Shown here: positions 35,919 to 45,655 of the stretch, piece after piece
How the letters are laid out: every line of letters starts with the position of its first letter
Numbering within the stretch: position 1 is the stretch's first letter
Assembly (NCBI RefSeq): GCF_019599145.1
Contig: NZ_CP080647.1
Span: forward strand, 1,240,001-1,304,000
DNA: 64,000 nt
Origin: Streptomyces akebiae
GTDB taxonomy: Bacteria > Actinomycetota > Actinomycetes > Streptomycetales > Streptomycetaceae
Direction: 5' to 3'
Made by a program: the position numbers and the translations under genes
Notes under the pieces: model-generated
Told to the model about the DNA's origin: nothing
What the model saw: the letters and a program-made list of their open reading frames with translations, nothing else
Databases searched by the model: none

Positions 35919-37964
35919 CTACCGCCGCCCCAGCGCCGGATCGCTCACCCCGGCCCGCCCGTTCTCCACGTGTCCGGCGAACCTCCGGAGGAACCCCCCC
36001 TCGCCGGTGACCGTCAGGTCGTACCAGCGGCGGCTGGACCGCAGGTCAACGACCTGCCGGACGGTCGCCCCGGCCCGCACCCGGACCGTACGGGACCGGC
36101 CGCCGTACGCGCTGACAACCTTCAGGCTGACCGCCGCGGAGCCCCTGTTGGTGAAGGTCAGCTCCACGTCGTCACCGACGTACCGCGCGGTGACCTCCGG
36201 TCCACGCGTCTTCCCCGGCCCCTCGAAGACCCGCAGGAAGCCGTTCGGCCCGTGCACCGTCAGGTCGTACGAGCCACCGGAGGCCGCGGAGTCCCAGGTG
36301 TCCGACACGGCCCGGCCCGCCTCCGTGGTGTACGTCCACGGCCCGTCCGTACGGTTGCCCGAGGTGACGAGGAACGCCGCACCCGCCCTGCCGCCGGAGG
36401 CGAACGTGAGGGTGAGGGTTCCGGCCTTCGGGTCGGCCGAACCGTCCACCCGGGGCGCGTACTTGAGCGGCCGGGCGGGGCGCAGCCCCCGTTCCTGCCT
36501 CGGCATGCTCGGGTCCGCCGGCACGGTCGGCCGGTAGTCGGGGTGCCGTTCCCGGTCCTGCGGCTCGTACGCGTCGGTGCCCGGCAGCGCGGCGGGCCGG
36601 CTGTCCTTGCGGGAGAAGTCGAACGCCGAGGTCAGGTCACCGCAGACGGCCCGCCGCCACGGCGAGATGTTGGGCTCGCGCACCCCGAACCGCCGCTCCA
36701 TGAACCGCAGGATCGAGGTGTGGTCGAGGGTCTCCGAGCAGACGTAACCGCCCTTGCTCCAGGGGGAGACGACCAGCATCGGCACGCGCGGCCCGAGCCC
36801 GTACGGACCGGCGACATGGGTCGGGCTGCCCGCGAAGAGGTCCGGGCCGACCTCCACCGTGGACTTGCCGTCGGACGCGTCGCGCGGCGGCAGCGGGGGC
36901 ACGAGGTGGTCGAAGAAGCCGTCGTTCTCGTCGTACGTGATGAACAGCGCGGTCTTCGCCCAGACGGCCGGGTTGGAGGTGAGCGCGTCGAGAACCTGGG
37001 AGATGTACCAGGCGCCGTAGTTCGAGGGCCAGTTGGAGTGCTCGGAGAACGCCTCGGGCGCGGCGATCCAGGAGATCTGCGGGAGCTTCCCCGCCTTGAC
37101 GTCGGCCCGCAGCCGGTCGAAGTAGCCGTCGCCGGCCTTGGCGTTCGTCCCGGTGCGGGCCTTGTCGTACCAGGGGTCGCCGGGCTTGGCGTTCCGGTAC
37201 CTGTTGAAGTAGAGCAGCGAGTTGTCGCCGTAGTTGCCCCGGTAGGCGTCGGCTATCCAGCCCCAGGAGCCGGCCGCGTCCAGGCCGTCGCCGATGTCCT
37301 GGTAGATCTTCCAGGAGATCCCGGCCGCTTCGAGGCGCTCGGGGTAGGTGGTCCAGTCGTAGCCGACCTCGTCGTTGCCGAGGACGGGGCCGCCGCCCTT
37401 GCCGTCGTTGCCCGTGTACCCCGTCCACATGTAGTAGCGGTTGGGGTCCGTCGAGCCGATGAACGAGCAGTGGTAGGCGTCGCACACGGTGAACGTGTCG
37501 GCGAGGGCGTAGTGGAACGGGATGTCCTCACGCGTCAGGTACGCCATCGTCGTGGTGCCCTTGGCCGGCACCCACCTGTCGTACTTGCCGCCGTGGTACG
37601 CGGCGTGCCCGTCCGGCCAGCCGTGCGGCAGCCCCTCCAGGAACTGCATGCCGAGATCGTCGGCCTCGGGGTGGAACGGCAGCACGTCCTTCGTGCCGTC
37701 CGACTGGTGCCACACGCTCTTCCCGTTGTCCAGCGTCACCGGATGCGGGTCGCCGAAGCCCCGTACGCCTCTCAGTGAGCCGAAGTAGTGGTCGAAGGAC
37801 CGGTTCTCCTGCATGAGGACGACGATGTGCTCGACATCCTCGATCGTGCCGGAACGGTGGTGCGCGGGCAGCGCCGCGGCCCGCTCGATACTGGCCGACA
37901 GTGCGCTGAACGCCGTTGTGGCGCCCGCGACCTGGAGGAATCGCCGCCGGTTGACTTCAGGCAT
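35919..37964 (-). CDS. Secreted phospholipase C (phosphoesterase family)
   Basis: A 681-residue enzyme from ATG 37964 with a Tat signal (VNRRRFLQVAGATTAF). The phosphoesterase core has EHIVVLMQENRSFDHYFG, SDPNRYYMWTGY, TYDENDGFFDHLVPP and GPRVPMLVVSPWS, matching PlcC/non-haemolytic phospholipase C. The C-terminal ~200 residues hold two DUF756-type beta domains (GSYDLTVHGPNGFLRVFEG and WYDLTVTGEGGFLRRFAG). It should hydrolyse phospholipids outside the cell. Confidence 0.93.
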   Translation of the reverse strand: MPEVNRRRFLQVAGATTAFSALSASIERAAALPAHHRSGTIEDVEHIVVLMQENRSFDHYFGSLRGVRGFGDPHPVTLDNGKSVWHQSDGTKDVLPFHPEADDLGMQFLEGLPHGWPDGHAAYHGGKYDRWVPAKGTTTMAYLTREDIPFHYALADTFTVCDAYHCSFIGSTDPNRYYMWTGYTGNDGKGGGPVLGNDEVGYDWTTYPERLEAAGISWKIYQDIGDGLDAAGSWGWIADAYRGNYGDNSLLYFNRYRNAKPGDPWYDKARTGTNAKAGDGYFDRLRADVKAGKLPQISWIAAPEAFSEHSNWPSNYGAWYISQVLDALTSNPAVWAKTALFITYDENDGFFDHLVPPLPPRDASDGKSTVEVGPDLFAGSPTHVAGPYGLGPRVPMLVVSPWSKGGYVCSETLDHTSILRFMERRFGVREPNISPWRRAVCGDLTSAFDFSRKDSRPAALPGTDAYEPQDRERHPDYRPTVPADPSMPRQERGLRPARPLKYAPRVDGSADPKAGTLTLTFASGGRAGAAFLVTSGNRTDGPWTYTTEAGRAVSDTWDSAASGGSYDLTVHGPNGFLRVFEGPGKTRGPEVTARYVGDDVELTFTNRGSAAVSLKVVSAYGGRSRTVRVRAGATVRQVVDLRSSRRWYDLTVTGEGGFLRRFAGHVENGRAGVSDPALGRR

Positions 37965-38453
37965 GGGTGGATGACCTCTTGTCCTGACGTGGTGCGTCGG
38001 ATGTGACCTGCGCGCAAGGAATGGTCCAAGAGGAACGAACGCCGGGGAAGGGTCCGTGGCGCGGGTGTGACGCGCCGGGGACCGCCGCGCGAACAGCGGC
38101 CGGGCGGGCGCGCCACGGCCGGGCACAGCGGTCCTTCCGTCCGACGGACGCGGTATTGCCCGGTGCCGTGCGGCGGATGAGGCCGTGACCTGCCAGGACG
38201 GGTCACGCGCCCCGGACGGTGAGGGCGGAGAGCGGAGAGCGGAGAGGGCGGGGAGCGCGGGGAGCGCGGGGCTCCTCCGCTCTACTCCGCCTGTCCCACG
38301 GTCGGCGAACCCGTAGCCGACTTGAGGTCGCCGGAGAACGCGACCGCGATCGTGTGACCCCGTCGGTGCGTTCGGCGTCCGCCGGAACTCCCGGTCATCG
38401 GCCGCGACCAGCACGGGCGCCGGCGCCGGACCCCCTCGCACGCACCCGGTGGG
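37965..38453. other. 489-base gap with hairpin and a dispersed 28-base repeat
   Basis: No gene is supported. It contains one copy of a 28-base sequence that recurs at 46560, and tandem GGAGAGC/GGGGAGCGC units followed by TCCGCTCT that can pair with AGAGCGGA (about 38233-38285), a likely terminator for the leftward kinase operon. Confidence 0.5.
38176..38203 (+). repeat. 28-base dispersed repeat, copy 1
   Basis: Begins GATGAGGCCGTGACCTGCCA and ends GGACGGGT. It matches copy 2 at 46560-46587 with only two C/T differences, same orientation, 8.4 kb apart. Confidence 0.7.
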
Positions 38454-39896
38454 TCAGTCCGGACGCCGTCCCGCGGAACGCTCGGGTGTCGACCGCGTTC
38501 CCCGCGGGCCGGCGAGGTCCGGTTCCGGGCCCGGCAGGAGCCGGGAGGGGGCCACGGTGAACCCGACCGTGGCCCCGCCGCCCGATCGTGCCTTCGCGAA
38601 GACGGTCCCGTCGTGCGTCTCCGCCACGTCGCGGACGATGGCCAGACCGAGCCCGGAGCCGGGCAGGCCGTGGGCGGTGCCGGTCCGGTGGAAACGGTCG
38701 AACACCCGCTCCGCGTCCGCCGCGTCGATACCAGGTCCTCGGTCGGAGACGGTGATCGTGCCTCGGCGGATGTGCACCTCGACGGGTTCGTCGCCGTCGC
38801 CGTCGAACTTGGCGGCGTTCTCCAACAGGTTGCTCACGGCGCGTTCCAGTGCCTGGCGACGGCCGCGGACCACGCAGTGGTCGGCGTCGAGCAGAACGAT
38901 CCGGCCGGTACGCCGCTGCAGCCGCTGTGCGGCCCGGCCGGCCACCTCGGCCAGTTCCACGGGCTCCTCGGCCTCGTCTCGGCTCCGGGAGAGGGCCAGC
39001 CCGACCAGCTCGTCGACCAGGTCGCCGAGTGCGCGCGTCTCGTCCTCGACGTCGTCGAGAACCCGGTCCCGGTCGTCCGGGGAGAGTTCGGTGACATGGC
39101 GCAGCACGCTCGCGTTGGTGGTCAGGCTGGTCAGCGGGTTGCGGACTTCGTGGGCGGCGTCCTGCACCATCCTCTCCCGCGCGGCACGGGAGGCGGCGAG
39201 CCTGCGGAGCATCGTGTTGAAGGCCGCCGAGAGCCGGGCGACTTCGTCACGGCCGTCCACCGGGACCTCGCGCTCGACGTGGTCGTCGGCGCTGATCTCC
39301 TCGGCGGCCCCGGCCAGCCGCACCAGCGGCCGGGTGATGCGCCGCGCGAGCAGCCAGCCCGCGCCCGCCGCGGCCAGCATGACCGCGAGGACGGCTCCCG
39401 CGATCTCCTTGGCGATGCCGAACAGCACGTCACGTGTCGGCTCCAGGGGGATGGCCGCCTGGAGGGCCCCCCGGCCGTCGCCCAGGGCGATGGTGAGCTG
39501 GCAGTAGGTGTCGCCGCCCACCTCGATCATGGTGGCCTCCTCCTGCCCGGCGGCTCCGGAGGCGGCGAGGGCACGTCCGGTGTCGGACACCGGCAGCGGC
39601 ACGTCCGGGCCGCCCAGGTGAGTGGTCGTGCCGTCGGGGGCCACGGCGTGCACGATCGCCGGCTGCTCCGGTTCGTCGCCCGTGCCGGGGCGGCTCGCCG
39701 GGTCCCGGGTGACCGCGTCGGGGACGTGTGCCGTGTGCCGGTCCTCGGCCACGGCCAGCGCGACCAGTCGGACGGTCCGGTTGGCCCCGTCGACGACGCG
39801 GTCGGAGGCGGCACGGAAGCTCAGTGCACCGACGAGTACCGCCACCAGGGCTCCTACGGCGGTGAACGCGAGGGTGAAACGCAGACGCAGGCTCAT
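38454..39896 (-). CDS. Sensor histidine kinase (HAMP type)
   Basis: A 480-residue kinase. Two membrane helices (residues ~8-28 and ~170-195) flank an extracytoplasmic sensor domain; HAMP follows (RRITRPLVRLAGAAEEI), then the HisKA box DAAHEVRNPLTSL with the phospho-His, and HATPase motifs NLLENAAKF, DRGPGID, GSGLGLAIV. Its ATG overlaps the response-regulator stop (ATGA). The pair resembles MprAB/TcrYS-like systems. The adjacent divergent DUF3500 lipoprotein/HupE genes are plausible targets. Confidence 0.92.
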   Translation of the reverse strand: MSLRLRFTLAFTAVGALVAVLVGALSFRAASDRVVDGANRTVRLVALAVAEDRHTAHVPDAVTRDPASRPGTGDEPEQPAIVHAVAPDGTTTHLGGPDVPLPVSDTGRALAASGAAGQEEATMIEVGGDTYCQLTIALGDGRGALQAAIPLEPTRDVLFGIAKEIAGAVLAVMLAAAGAGWLLARRITRPLVRLAGAAEEISADDHVEREVPVDGRDEVARLSAAFNTMLRRLAASRAARERMVQDAAHEVRNPLTSLTTNASVLRHVTELSPDDRDRVLDDVEDETRALGDLVDELVGLALSRSRDEAEEPVELAEVAGRAAQRLQRRTGRIVLLDADHCVVRGRRQALERAVSNLLENAAKFDGDGDEPVEVHIRRGTITVSDRGPGIDAADAERVFDRFHRTGTAHGLPGSGLGLAIVRDVAETHDGTVFAKARSGGGATVGFTVAPSRLLPGPEPDLAGPRGTRSTPERSAGRRPD

Positions 39897-40600
39897 GGCC
39901 GCCGCACTCCGTAGCCCACGGCGCGCACCGTGTGGATCAGGTCGGGCGCGCCGGCGTCGGCGAGCTTGCGCCGCAGATAGCCGACGTAGCACGCCAGGTT
40001 GTTCGTGTGCGGCCCACAGTCGTAACCCCATATTCGACTGGAGATCGTCGAGTGGGCCAGCACGATCCCGTCGTTGCGCACCATCAGCTCCAGCAGATCG
40101 AACTCGGTCTTCGACAAGTGCAGTTCCTCGTCGGCCCACCAGGCTCGGCGAGCGTCCGGGTCGATGCGCAGGGAGGCGAACCGCAGCACGCCGCCGACAG
40201 GTTCCTGACCCCGGGACCCCGGCGAGAGCGCGGCCCGGCGCCGCAGCGCGCGCAGGCGAGCGAGCAGTTCGGGGACCTTGAAGGGTTTGGGCAGGTAGTC
40301 GTCGGCGCCCGCGTCGAGGCCGGCGACCCGATCCGCCGTGTCGCCAAGGGCGGTGAGCATCAGCACCGGGGTCCGGTCACCGTCGGCGCGCAGCACTCGG
40401 CACACCGCCACGCCGTCGACGTACGGCATCAGCACGTCGACCACGAGGACGTCGAACGACTCGTTACGGGCCCGGGTCACCGCCTCCACCCCGTCGGCGA
40501 CGGCGACGACCTCATACCCCTGCAGTTTCAGCACGCGTGCGAGGGACTCGCGGACCGCACGATCGTCGTCAGCGATGAGGACACGGTTCGGCACCTGCAC
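39893..40600 (-). CDS. OmpR-family response regulator
   Basis: A 235-residue regulator; GTG 40600 (VQVPNRVLIADDD) is chosen, GTG 40594 is an alternative. Receiver residues are ADDD, phospho-Asp in VVDVLMPYVDG, T in MLTALG and K in PKPFK. The C-terminal winged helix has SKTEFDLLELMVRNDG and the YVGYLRRKL recognition helix. It phosphorelays with the downstream kinase. Confidence 0.93.
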   Translation of the reverse strand: MQVPNRVLIADDDRAVRESLARVLKLQGYEVVAVADGVEAVTRARNESFDVLVVDVLMPYVDGVAVCRVLRADGDRTPVLMLTALGDTADRVAGLDAGADDYLPKPFKVPELLARLRALRRRAALSPGSRGQEPVGGVLRFASLRIDPDARRAWWADEELHLSKTEFDLLELMVRNDGIVLAHSTISSRIWGYDCGPHTNNLACYVGYLRRKLADAGAPDLIHTVRAVGYGVRRP

Positions 40601-40792
40601 ATGATGGCCCAGAACCGTCCGTCGTCCAGCGGCGGGTGCCCCTGGAAACCAGTTCCGCTCGAAGCCCTCCGGACGCTTTCGGCTCCTGCCCGGGTGACCC
40701 GGACTTTGCCCATTTCCCAGACAGCTCCCAAGGGAGTCCCATGTGGCTCGACCACGATGGGGGTCCCCTTCATGCACCGTTCCAGGAGCGCC

Positions 40793-41980
40793 ATGTCCAC
40801 CGTCACGCATTCCCCCGACGCCTCTCGTCCCGCCGACTCCGCCGCCCTCGGAAGGCCGCCGCACAGAGGCCGACGGGAACGGGCACTCGTGCACCGGGCC
40901 ATCGCTCTCGCCGCGTGTCTCGGTCTCGGCGTCACCGGCTGCGGCTCCGACGACTCCTCGTCCTCCTCCTCGTCGGAGACGTCGTCGAGCCAGAGCTCGT
41001 CCGCGACGGCGGGAACGGGAGCCGGGAAGGCGAACACGGCCGAGGTCGTGACCGCCGCCGAGGCGTTCCTCAAGACGCTCTCCGACGACCAGAAGGACAC
41101 CGCCCTCTACGACTTCGACGACGAGGCCAAGGCCAAGGGCTGGTCGAACTTCCCGACCTCGTTCGTGGAGCGCAACGGCATCGAGTTCGCCGACCTCGAC
41201 GACGACCAGAAGGCCGCGGCGCTGAAGGTCATGGAGGCCGCCCTCAGCGATCAGGGCTACGAGGAACTGGAGGAGATCCGCATCGCGGACGCGTACCTCG
41301 GCGAGGTCGGGTCGTCCGGCAGCGGGGGCGGGCCCGGCGGTGGTGACGACTACAGCGCGGACAAGTACTTCCTGGCCCTCTTCGGCGAGCCCAGCGAGAC
41401 CGAGCAGTTCATGGTCCAGTTCGGCGGCCACCACGCGGCGTACAACATCACGTACTTCGAGGACGACGTGAGCCTGTCCCCGACGCTGACCGCCATCGAA
41501 CCGTCGGAGTTCGAGACGGGCGGCACGTCGTACGCCCCGCTCCAGGACAAGCGGGACACCACCATCGCGGCCATCGGATCGCTCGGCGACAGCGAACTGG
41601 AGAAGGCCGAGATCGACGGCAGCTTCGACGACCTGCTGCTCGGCCCCGGCAACGACGGCCCCTTCCCCGACCCCGAGGGCGTCGTGGTCGGCGATCTCAC
41701 CGACAAGCAGCAGGCCAAGGTCACCGCGATGATCCGTACCTGGGTGGACGACCTGGACGAGGAGGCCGCGGAGGCGCTCGTCGCCAGGTACGTCTCCGAG
41801 TACGACGAGACGTACCTGGGCTGGAGCGGCGCGACGAGCATCGACGACAAGGAGACGTACGTGCGGGTCGACGGCCCGTCGGTCTGGATCGAGTTCTCCA
41901 ACCAGGGCGGCATCGTGGTCGAGGGAGTGCACCAGCACACGATCTTCCGTGACCAGACCGCCGACTACGGCTGGAACTGA
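40793..41980 (+). CDS. DUF3500 lipoprotein
   Basis: A 395-residue protein from ATG 40793, CAGGAG upstream. The N-terminus is basic with a hydrophobic helix ending in lipobox VTGC, followed by a Ser-rich linker. The body matches DUF3500: QFGGHHAAYNITYF, APLQDKRDTTIAAIGSL, VDGPSVWIEFSNQGGI and VEGVHQHTIFRD. Function is not known; several His residues suggest metal binding. It is followed 21 bases later by the HupE/UreJ gene. Confidence 0.87.
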   Translation: MSTVTHSPDASRPADSAALGRPPHRGRRERALVHRAIALAACLGLGVTGCGSDDSSSSSSSETSSSQSSSATAGTGAGKANTAEVVTAAEAFLKTLSDDQKDTALYDFDDEAKAKGWSNFPTSFVERNGIEFADLDDDQKAAALKVMEAALSDQGYEELEEIRIADAYLGEVGSSGSGGGPGGGDDYSADKYFLALFGEPSETEQFMVQFGGHHAAYNITYFEDDVSLSPTLTAIEPSEFETGGTSYAPLQDKRDTTIAAIGSLGDSELEKAEIDGSFDDLLLGPGNDGPFPDPEGVVVGDLTDKQQAKVTAMIRTWVDDLDEEAAEALVARYVSEYDETYLGWSGATSIDDKETYVRVDGPSVWIEFSNQGGIVVEGVHQHTIFRDQTADYGWN

Positions 41981-42001
41981 CCGGAGCGAGAGATCATCAC
42001 C

Positions 42002-43342
42002 GTGCCCCGTCTCCTGCCCGCACGTACACCGGCGGCGCGTCTGCTGCCGGTGTTCCTGCTCGCGGCGCTCGTGCTGGTCGGCGGCCTCGCGTCGCCGGCC
42101 GGCGCCCACCCCATGAGCACCTCCGCCGTCCTCCTCGACGTCCGCGACGACCGGGTCGAGGGGGAGGTGCAGCTGCCCGTCGACCGCCTGGCCGTCGCCG
42201 TGGACCGGCCCCTCACGCGGGAAAGCGTCCTCGGCGCCGACCGGACGTTCCTCAAGCGCTATACCGCCGCGCACATCGCCGCCCTCGGCGACGAGTCGGG
42301 CGACCGGCCCTGGGCCGTCACGCTCGGCAGCGGGTCGGTCCGCACGATCGACGGGGTGGCGCACCTCGTCTACCCGCTCGAACTCCGGCCCCCCGACGGC
42401 CGGGTCACCACCTTCCGTCTGCGCTACGACGTCATCGTCGAGGAACTGCTGACCCACAAGGTCGTCGTCACCGTCCGGTACGACTTCGACCGCGGCATCC
42501 TGAAGACCGACGACGCCGTGACCCTCGGGGTCGTCGACTTCGACACCGAGAGCCTCGAAGTCCCCGCGGGTGAGGGCTCGTGGCTACGAGGCTTCGCCAC
42601 CACCGCCGCCCTGGGCATCGAGCACGTGGGCGAGGGCGCCGACCACCTGCTGTTCCTGCTCATGCTGCTCATCCCGGCGCCCCTGGTGGCCGCGGGCGGT
42701 CGATGGCGCGCGGCCCCGTCAGCGCGCTGCGGCATCATCCGTGTCGTCCACGTCGTCACGGCCTTCGCCCTCGGCCACTCGCTCACCCTGGCACTGGCGG
42801 CCGCCGGGGTGATCGACCTGCCGGCCCGCCCGGTCGAGACCCTGATCGCCCTCTCGATCGCGGTGTCCGCGGTCCATGCCCTGCGTCCCCTGGTGGCCCG
42901 CGGCGAGGTGTTCATCGCAACCGGTTTCGGGCTCGTCCACGGCCTGGCGTTCGCCTCCCTGATCGGCGACCTCGGCCTCGACCGCGGCTCGCTCGTGATC
43001 ACGCTGCTGGGCTTCAACCTGGGCATCGAGCTGACCCAACTGCTCGTCGTCGCCCTGATGATGCCCTCCCTGATCGTCCTGGCCCGCACCGCCCTCTACC
43101 CCGCGTTCCGCGTCGGGGTAGCCCTGATCGGCCTGTTGTTCTCGGTCTCCTGGATGCTGGAGCGTGCCGCCCTGACCTCGTCCGATCCCTTCGAGGGCAT
43201 CCAGACGTGGCTGGTCGAGCACCCGCTGCTGATCGCCGTGACGGTCGCGGTGCTGGCCGTCGTCGCACACCGTCACTTCCAGCGCCCGGCCGTGGGTCAG
43301 GGCGACCGTCAGCGTCCGCGGCGTGCCGCCGTACGTTGGTGA
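42002..43342 (+). CDS. HupE/UreJ-like membrane protein with altered C-terminus
   Basis: A 446-residue protein from GTG 42002 with a signal peptide, an extracytoplasmic domain of ~170 residues and about seven helices. The HupE/UreJ_2 metal-site motif GIEHVGEGADHLLFLLMLL is present, with further His in VHVVTAFALGHSLTL and GLVHGLAFA; the family is implicated in nickel or cobalt movement. The last ~28 residues (from about 43256) are read antisense to a histidine-kinase remnant, so the native C-terminus has probably been replaced by a rearrangement. Confidence 0.85.
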   Translation: MPRLLPARTPAARLLPVFLLAALVLVGGLASPAGAHPMSTSAVLLDVRDDRVEGEVQLPVDRLAVAVDRPLTRESVLGADRTFLKRYTAAHIAALGDESGDRPWAVTLGSGSVRTIDGVAHLVYPLELRPPDGRVTTFRLRYDVIVEELLTHKVVVTVRYDFDRGILKTDDAVTLGVVDFDTESLEVPAGEGSWLRGFATTAALGIEHVGEGADHLLFLLMLLIPAPLVAAGGRWRAAPSARCGIIRVVHVVTAFALGHSLTLALAAAGVIDLPARPVETLIALSIAVSAVHALRPLVARGEVFIATGFGLVHGLAFASLIGDLGLDRGSLVITLLGFNLGIELTQLLVVALMMPSLIVLARTALYPAFRVGVALIGLLFSVSWMLERAALTSSDPFEGIQTWLVEHPLLIAVTVAVLAVVAHRHFQRPAVGQGDRQRPRRAAVRW

Positions 43343-43495
43343 GGGCCTCCTGGACGACCCGGTAGGCGGCGGCCGGCACCTCATGGGGCAGGCCGCCGGG
43401 TACCGAGGGATCGCGGCGCAACGCGGCTTTCGGGCCGACGGGCCCGCAAGAGCCCTCGACCAGTTCGGGGAGCGCGGCCAGATCGCCCGCCGGGT
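43256..43495 (-). pseudogene. Remnant of a NarL-type histidine kinase
   Basis: One leftward frame gives PHEVPAAAYRVVQEALTNVRRHA, the classic HATPase N-box region of HisKA_3 kinases; after RRHA the homology jumps frame to TLTVALTHGRALEVTVCDDG, the following G-box strand. Membrane and dimerisation domains are missing, and the fragment overlaps the HupE/UreJ end, so this is a frameshifted, truncated relic. Confidence 0.7.
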
Positions 43496-43529
43496 TGCGG
43501 TCGGTGTCCCCGGTCTCCGGCGCCTCGCG

Positions 43530-43749
43530 CATCAGGCCGACGGTGCTGGAACTGGGCCCGACCGGCTGGGCGCCCACGGTCGAACTCACGGTCCATGTCC
43601 GCTGTCGCCCCGCGCCGGGCCCGCTGCGCGTCTCGAAAACCACGCGCAATCTCGCCGCCGGCTTCCTGGACGAGGACGCCGAGGTCTGGGACAGCGCGGA
43701 CCGACTGGTGGCCCAGTCGCGGCAGCTGGCACGGATGCCACTGCAGTGA
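43530..43749 (+). pseudogene. C-terminal fragment of an acyl-CoA thioesterase-like protein
   Basis: Encodes VLELGPTGWAPTVELTVHV, then RPAPGPLRVSKTTRNLAAGF and LVAQSRQLARMP to a stop. This is the second hot-dog domain of TesB-like thioesterases common in actinobacteria. The N-terminal domain is absent and the fragment abuts the kinase relic. Confidence 0.65.
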
Positions 43750-44334
43750 CGCGGCCGCAGCCGACGGCAGCACGCAACGTACTCGAAAGCCGCCGCGCAC
43801 CGGCCTCGCGCCGTTGTCGCCACCGAGCTGCTGTCGCCTGGTCAACCGAGTGCGCAAGGCGGCGCGGATCCCCGAATCGGCGCGGTTCGCCACCCGTCCC
43901 CGCCTGGCCCGCAAGACGATCGCCGCTGAGCCGGACGCCGGGGTCGAGGCACCGCGGGTGACGGGCGACGAAGCCACCGGGCGGGGCAGGCCCGGAGCGT
44001 CGTGTCGCACTCGGCACGCGGGGCCGACCGCGTGATGACAGTCGCCTCCTCCCTGCCCTCGCCTGACGGTGACACAGCGCAGACCACCAGGCGAAGGGCC
44101 CGCGTCGCCGGGCATCACTCGCCGGCGACCGAACGGGGGCGTCACGAAGGCCTTCTACGACGAGCTCCGGCGACAACGACATGACGGGCCGCGCACGCCG
44201 ATTCCGGCGGCGGGGCCCGTCGTCGACCTCAGGCCAGGTCGGCGAGGTTTCTTCCTCGGCTGAAGGCATGCCACAGAACATGGTCCTCAACGGCGATCTT
44301 GAGTTCCGGGCACGCCTTCCTCCACCCTGATCGG
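43750..44334. other. 585-base gap of probable decayed DNA
   Basis: No intact gene. A leftward frame ending near 44232 gives ELKIAVEDHVLWHAFSRG then a stop, which looks protein-like, but I cannot assign it. Codon bias is lost in all frames. Confidence 0.45.
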
Positions 44335-44535
44335 CCACAGATCGACACTCAGGCCCGTGCGGTGCCGCACGCGCTGGGCTCCGGTGTGACCGACGCGGCA
44401 GCCGCACGAGAACTGGGCATGTCACTGCGCACCTACCGCCGCCGGGTCGCCGAACTCCTCGTCGTCGCCCTGGGCGCGGACTCACGCTTTCAGGCCGACA
44501 TGCGCGCAGGCGAGTCGGGCCCGAGGCGCGGGTGA
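44335..44535 (+). pseudogene. Orphan LuxR-like HTH fragment
   Basis: Encodes VTDAAAARELGMSLRTYRRR and VAELLVVALGADSRFQADMR, the C-terminal HTH and tail of a TrmB/LuxR-like streptomycete regulator. The sensor part is missing and there is no start signal, so it is a remnant. Confidence 0.65.
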
Positions 44536-44689
44536 GCGGCCTTCAGCCGAGTCACTGCCACAGGACATGTGCTTCCCGCCTCCGGCGGACGGTGGCGGCC
44601 TGCTCCGAGGGGCAGGCCGCCACCAGCAGCTGCGCGGCCGCAATCCGGCGTTCGTCGTCCGTGCCGGACACGCCCGGGCTTCAGGTGTA

Positions 44690-45385
44690 TCACCAGGCCA
44701 TCTCACCGTGACGGTCACGGAGGCTTCCCGTCGGGCCGTCGGCCCCGATGGTGGCGAGTTCGACGATCGCGTCGGTCCCCTCGGTCACGGTCTGCGGGCC
44801 GCTGTGCCCGTTGAAGTCGGTCGCCGTGTAGCCCGGGTCGACCGCGTTCACCTTCATGTCCGGCCAGGACTTCGCGTACTGCGTGGTCAGCATGGTCACG
44901 GCAGCCTTCGATGCCGTGTAGAGCGGCGCGATGGCCCGGCCCTCGACGCGCCCGGGGTCATGGGTGGCCGCGAACGACCCCATGCCGCTCGACACATTGA
45001 CGATGACGGGGTTCGCCGACTTGTGGAGCAGAGGCAGGAACGCGTGCGTCACCCGGACGATCCCCACGACATTGATCTCGAACACCTCACTGGCGTCAGC
45101 GGCCTTGATCTGGTCGGCGGGACTGTGTGTGCCGAACACACCCGCGTTGTTGATCAAGACGTCGATGCCGCCCTCGTGAGCGGCGACGTCGGCGGCGGCC
45201 GCGGCGACCGACGCGTCGTCGGTCACGTCGATCTGGACGAAGCGGCCACCGAGTGCCTCGGCCGCCGCCCGACCGCGCTCCGGATCACGAGCACCGACGA
45301 GCACGGTGTGGCCGGCCTCGATCAAGCGGCGGGCGGTCTCGTACCCGAGGGACTTGTTGGCACCTGTGATGAACGTGGTAGTCAT
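44690..45385 (-). CDS. Short-chain dehydrogenase/reductase
   Basis: A 231-residue classical SDR from ATG 45385. The cofactor loop is TGANKSLG, followed by NNAG, and catalytic Ser, Tyr and Lys are present in VNVSSGMGSF and PLYTASKAAV. Substrate is unknown. It is divergent from a broken XRE regulator of the type usually paired with such SDR genes, so its original control may be lost. Confidence 0.9.
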   Translation of the reverse strand: MTTTFITGANKSLGYETARRLIEAGHTVLVGARDPERGRAAAEALGGRFVQIDVTDDASVAAAAADVAAHEGGIDVLINNAGVFGTHSPADQIKAADASEVFEINVVGIVRVTHAFLPLLHKSANPVIVNVSSGMGSFAATHDPGRVEGRAIAPLYTASKAAVTMLTTQYAKSWPDMKVNAVDPGYTATDFNGHSGPQTVTEGTDAIVELATIGADGPTGSLRDRHGEMAW

Positions 45386-45487
45386 GCGTCCACTCTCGAC
45401 CCGTCACAAGAGGACAACCAGTGCCCTCGGCGACGGTAGGACCGCCGGTACCAGGCACAGCGACTCCCCCGCGGACACGACGGCCGA

Positions 45488-45655
45488 GTGGACGAGACCC
45501 TGGGCACCGCACCGCACCGCTGGCGCGACCGCCTTTCTCCCGCCGACGTAGGACTCACCTCACGGCCCGGACGACGCGCGGTGGGGCTGCGCCGCGAGGA
45601 ACTGGCCGAACTCGCCGGGTGTCGGTCGACTATGTGGTCCGCCTGGAGAAGCCGT
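45488..45655 (+). pseudogene. Frameshifted, truncated XRE (MmyB-like) regulator
   Basis: One frame reads LGTAPHRWRDRLSPADVGL...GLRREELAELAG, the start of MmyB-type HTH regulators; a one-base loss then shifts the continuation VSVDYVVRLE into another frame. The gene stops abruptly after EKPSR, where an inverted DUF6081 gene begins. Confidence 0.72.

Noticed and set aside
39893..42457. 854-codon leftward frame ending in the response regulator
   Set aside because: Upstream of GTG 40600 it runs antisense to the DUF3500 lipoprotein and HupE genes with no domain of its own.
43842..44263. Several short frames in the decayed stretch
   Set aside because: None has a ribosome site, codon bias or recognisable domain; treated as non-coding debris.
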